A stretch of DNA of 36,219 nt from Polyangium spumosum (lineage in GTDB: Bacteria; Myxococcota_A; Polyangia; Polyangiales; Polyangiaceae), in assembly GCF_009649845.1 (NCBI RefSeq), contig NZ_WJIE01000032.1:1-36219 (forward strand). The letters are read 5' to 3'. The stretch's first letter is position 1, and each line of letters begins with the position of its first letter. Below, in pieces: positions 36,074-36,219 of this stretch. The position numbers and the translations under genes are program-made. Below the pieces are notes generated by a model. It was not told where the DNA came from, did not search any database, and saw only the letters and a list, made by a program, of their open reading frames with translations.

Positions 36074-36219
36074 CTTCTTCTCTCTCTCCGGCGGCGTCTT
36101 CCGGGCCCGCGTCCCGAGGCCTGGGGTGGCGGTGGCTTTGGGGGGCCGGGGTGGTGGGTCCTGCTGTTCGAGGGCCCGCTTTGCGGGCCCGAGTTCGGGG
36201 GAACCGCCCCGGCCCCCCA
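36074..36219. other. Right edge, low-complexity non-coding stretch
   Basis: This 146-bp end is G/C-biased (runs of GGGG and CCCC) and shows no gene. GGGCCCGC (36172-36179) and GCGGGCCC (36183-36190) form a perfect 8-bp stem around TTT. The hairpin may be the terminator of a gene outside the window or a repeat. Confidence 0.4.

Overview
The window is about 36.2 kb of high-GC DNA (I estimate close to 70% G+C by eye) that looks like a chromosome segment of a myxobacterium, probably Polyangiales (Polyangium/Sorangium-like). The reasons are the density of secreted lipoproteins, DUF4215-type Cys-rich repeats, a MYXO-CTERM-like sorting tail, two membrane-anchored Hanks-type kinases, PEGA/TPR-type partners, a DUF4476 protein and a four-EF-hand calcium protein. 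I see no tRNA, rRNA, CRISPR array, transposase or phage gene. Twenty-eight protein genes are called, plus one doubtful micro-ORF.

Left part (1-12.5 kb). A short degenerate repeat array is followed by a two-gene minus-strand unit: a DUF4365 putative nuclease and a conserved partner. Next come large surface or secreted proteins. A kelch/Cys-rich protein with a Gly-rich stalk and a C-terminal anchor converges on a DUF4215/PPC repeat protein across a strong hairpin. A 338-bp divergent region then carries a good sigma-54 promoter candidate with an upstream inverted repeat. It faces a lipoprotein that fuses an LVIVD-type propeller, an immunoglobulin-like domain and a thioredoxin-like domain (CPVC), followed by a second lipoprotein.

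Middle (11.7-22 kb). A six-gene minus-strand operon encodes three unnamed membrane proteins (two look like divergent paralogues), an OmpR-type regulator, a HAMP histidine kinase and an alpha/beta hydrolase. The first five genes overlap by 4-8 bp. Divergent from it is an SDR-type epimerase. Then comes a small TonB-like anchored protein, and a plus-strand pair: a calcineurin-like phosphoesterase with a C-terminal two-helix membrane unit, and a membrane-anchored coiled-coil protein with a probable prokaryotic YEATS domain. A DUF4476 protein follows.

Right part (22-36.2 kb). Two kinase modules lie on the minus strand: TPR/PEGA-like protein > kinase > Cys-rich lipoprotein, and kinase > PEGA-like protein > LamG lipoprotein. 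Between them are a lipoprotein plus ECF sigma factor pair and a lipoprotein plus matrixin metalloprotease pair. The window ends with an EF-hand protein, a methyltransferase and a RecQ helicase.

The strongest candidates for something undescribed are: (i) the 7-mer GACAAAC, found about 19 times against 1-2 expected, often spelled with rare codons and absent from the first 10 kb; (ii) the phosphoesterase-2TM plus YEATS-like membrane pair; (iii) the six-gene membrane-signalling operon; (iv) the DUF4365 nuclease plus partner unit. All domain calls are from motif reading only; no database search was run.
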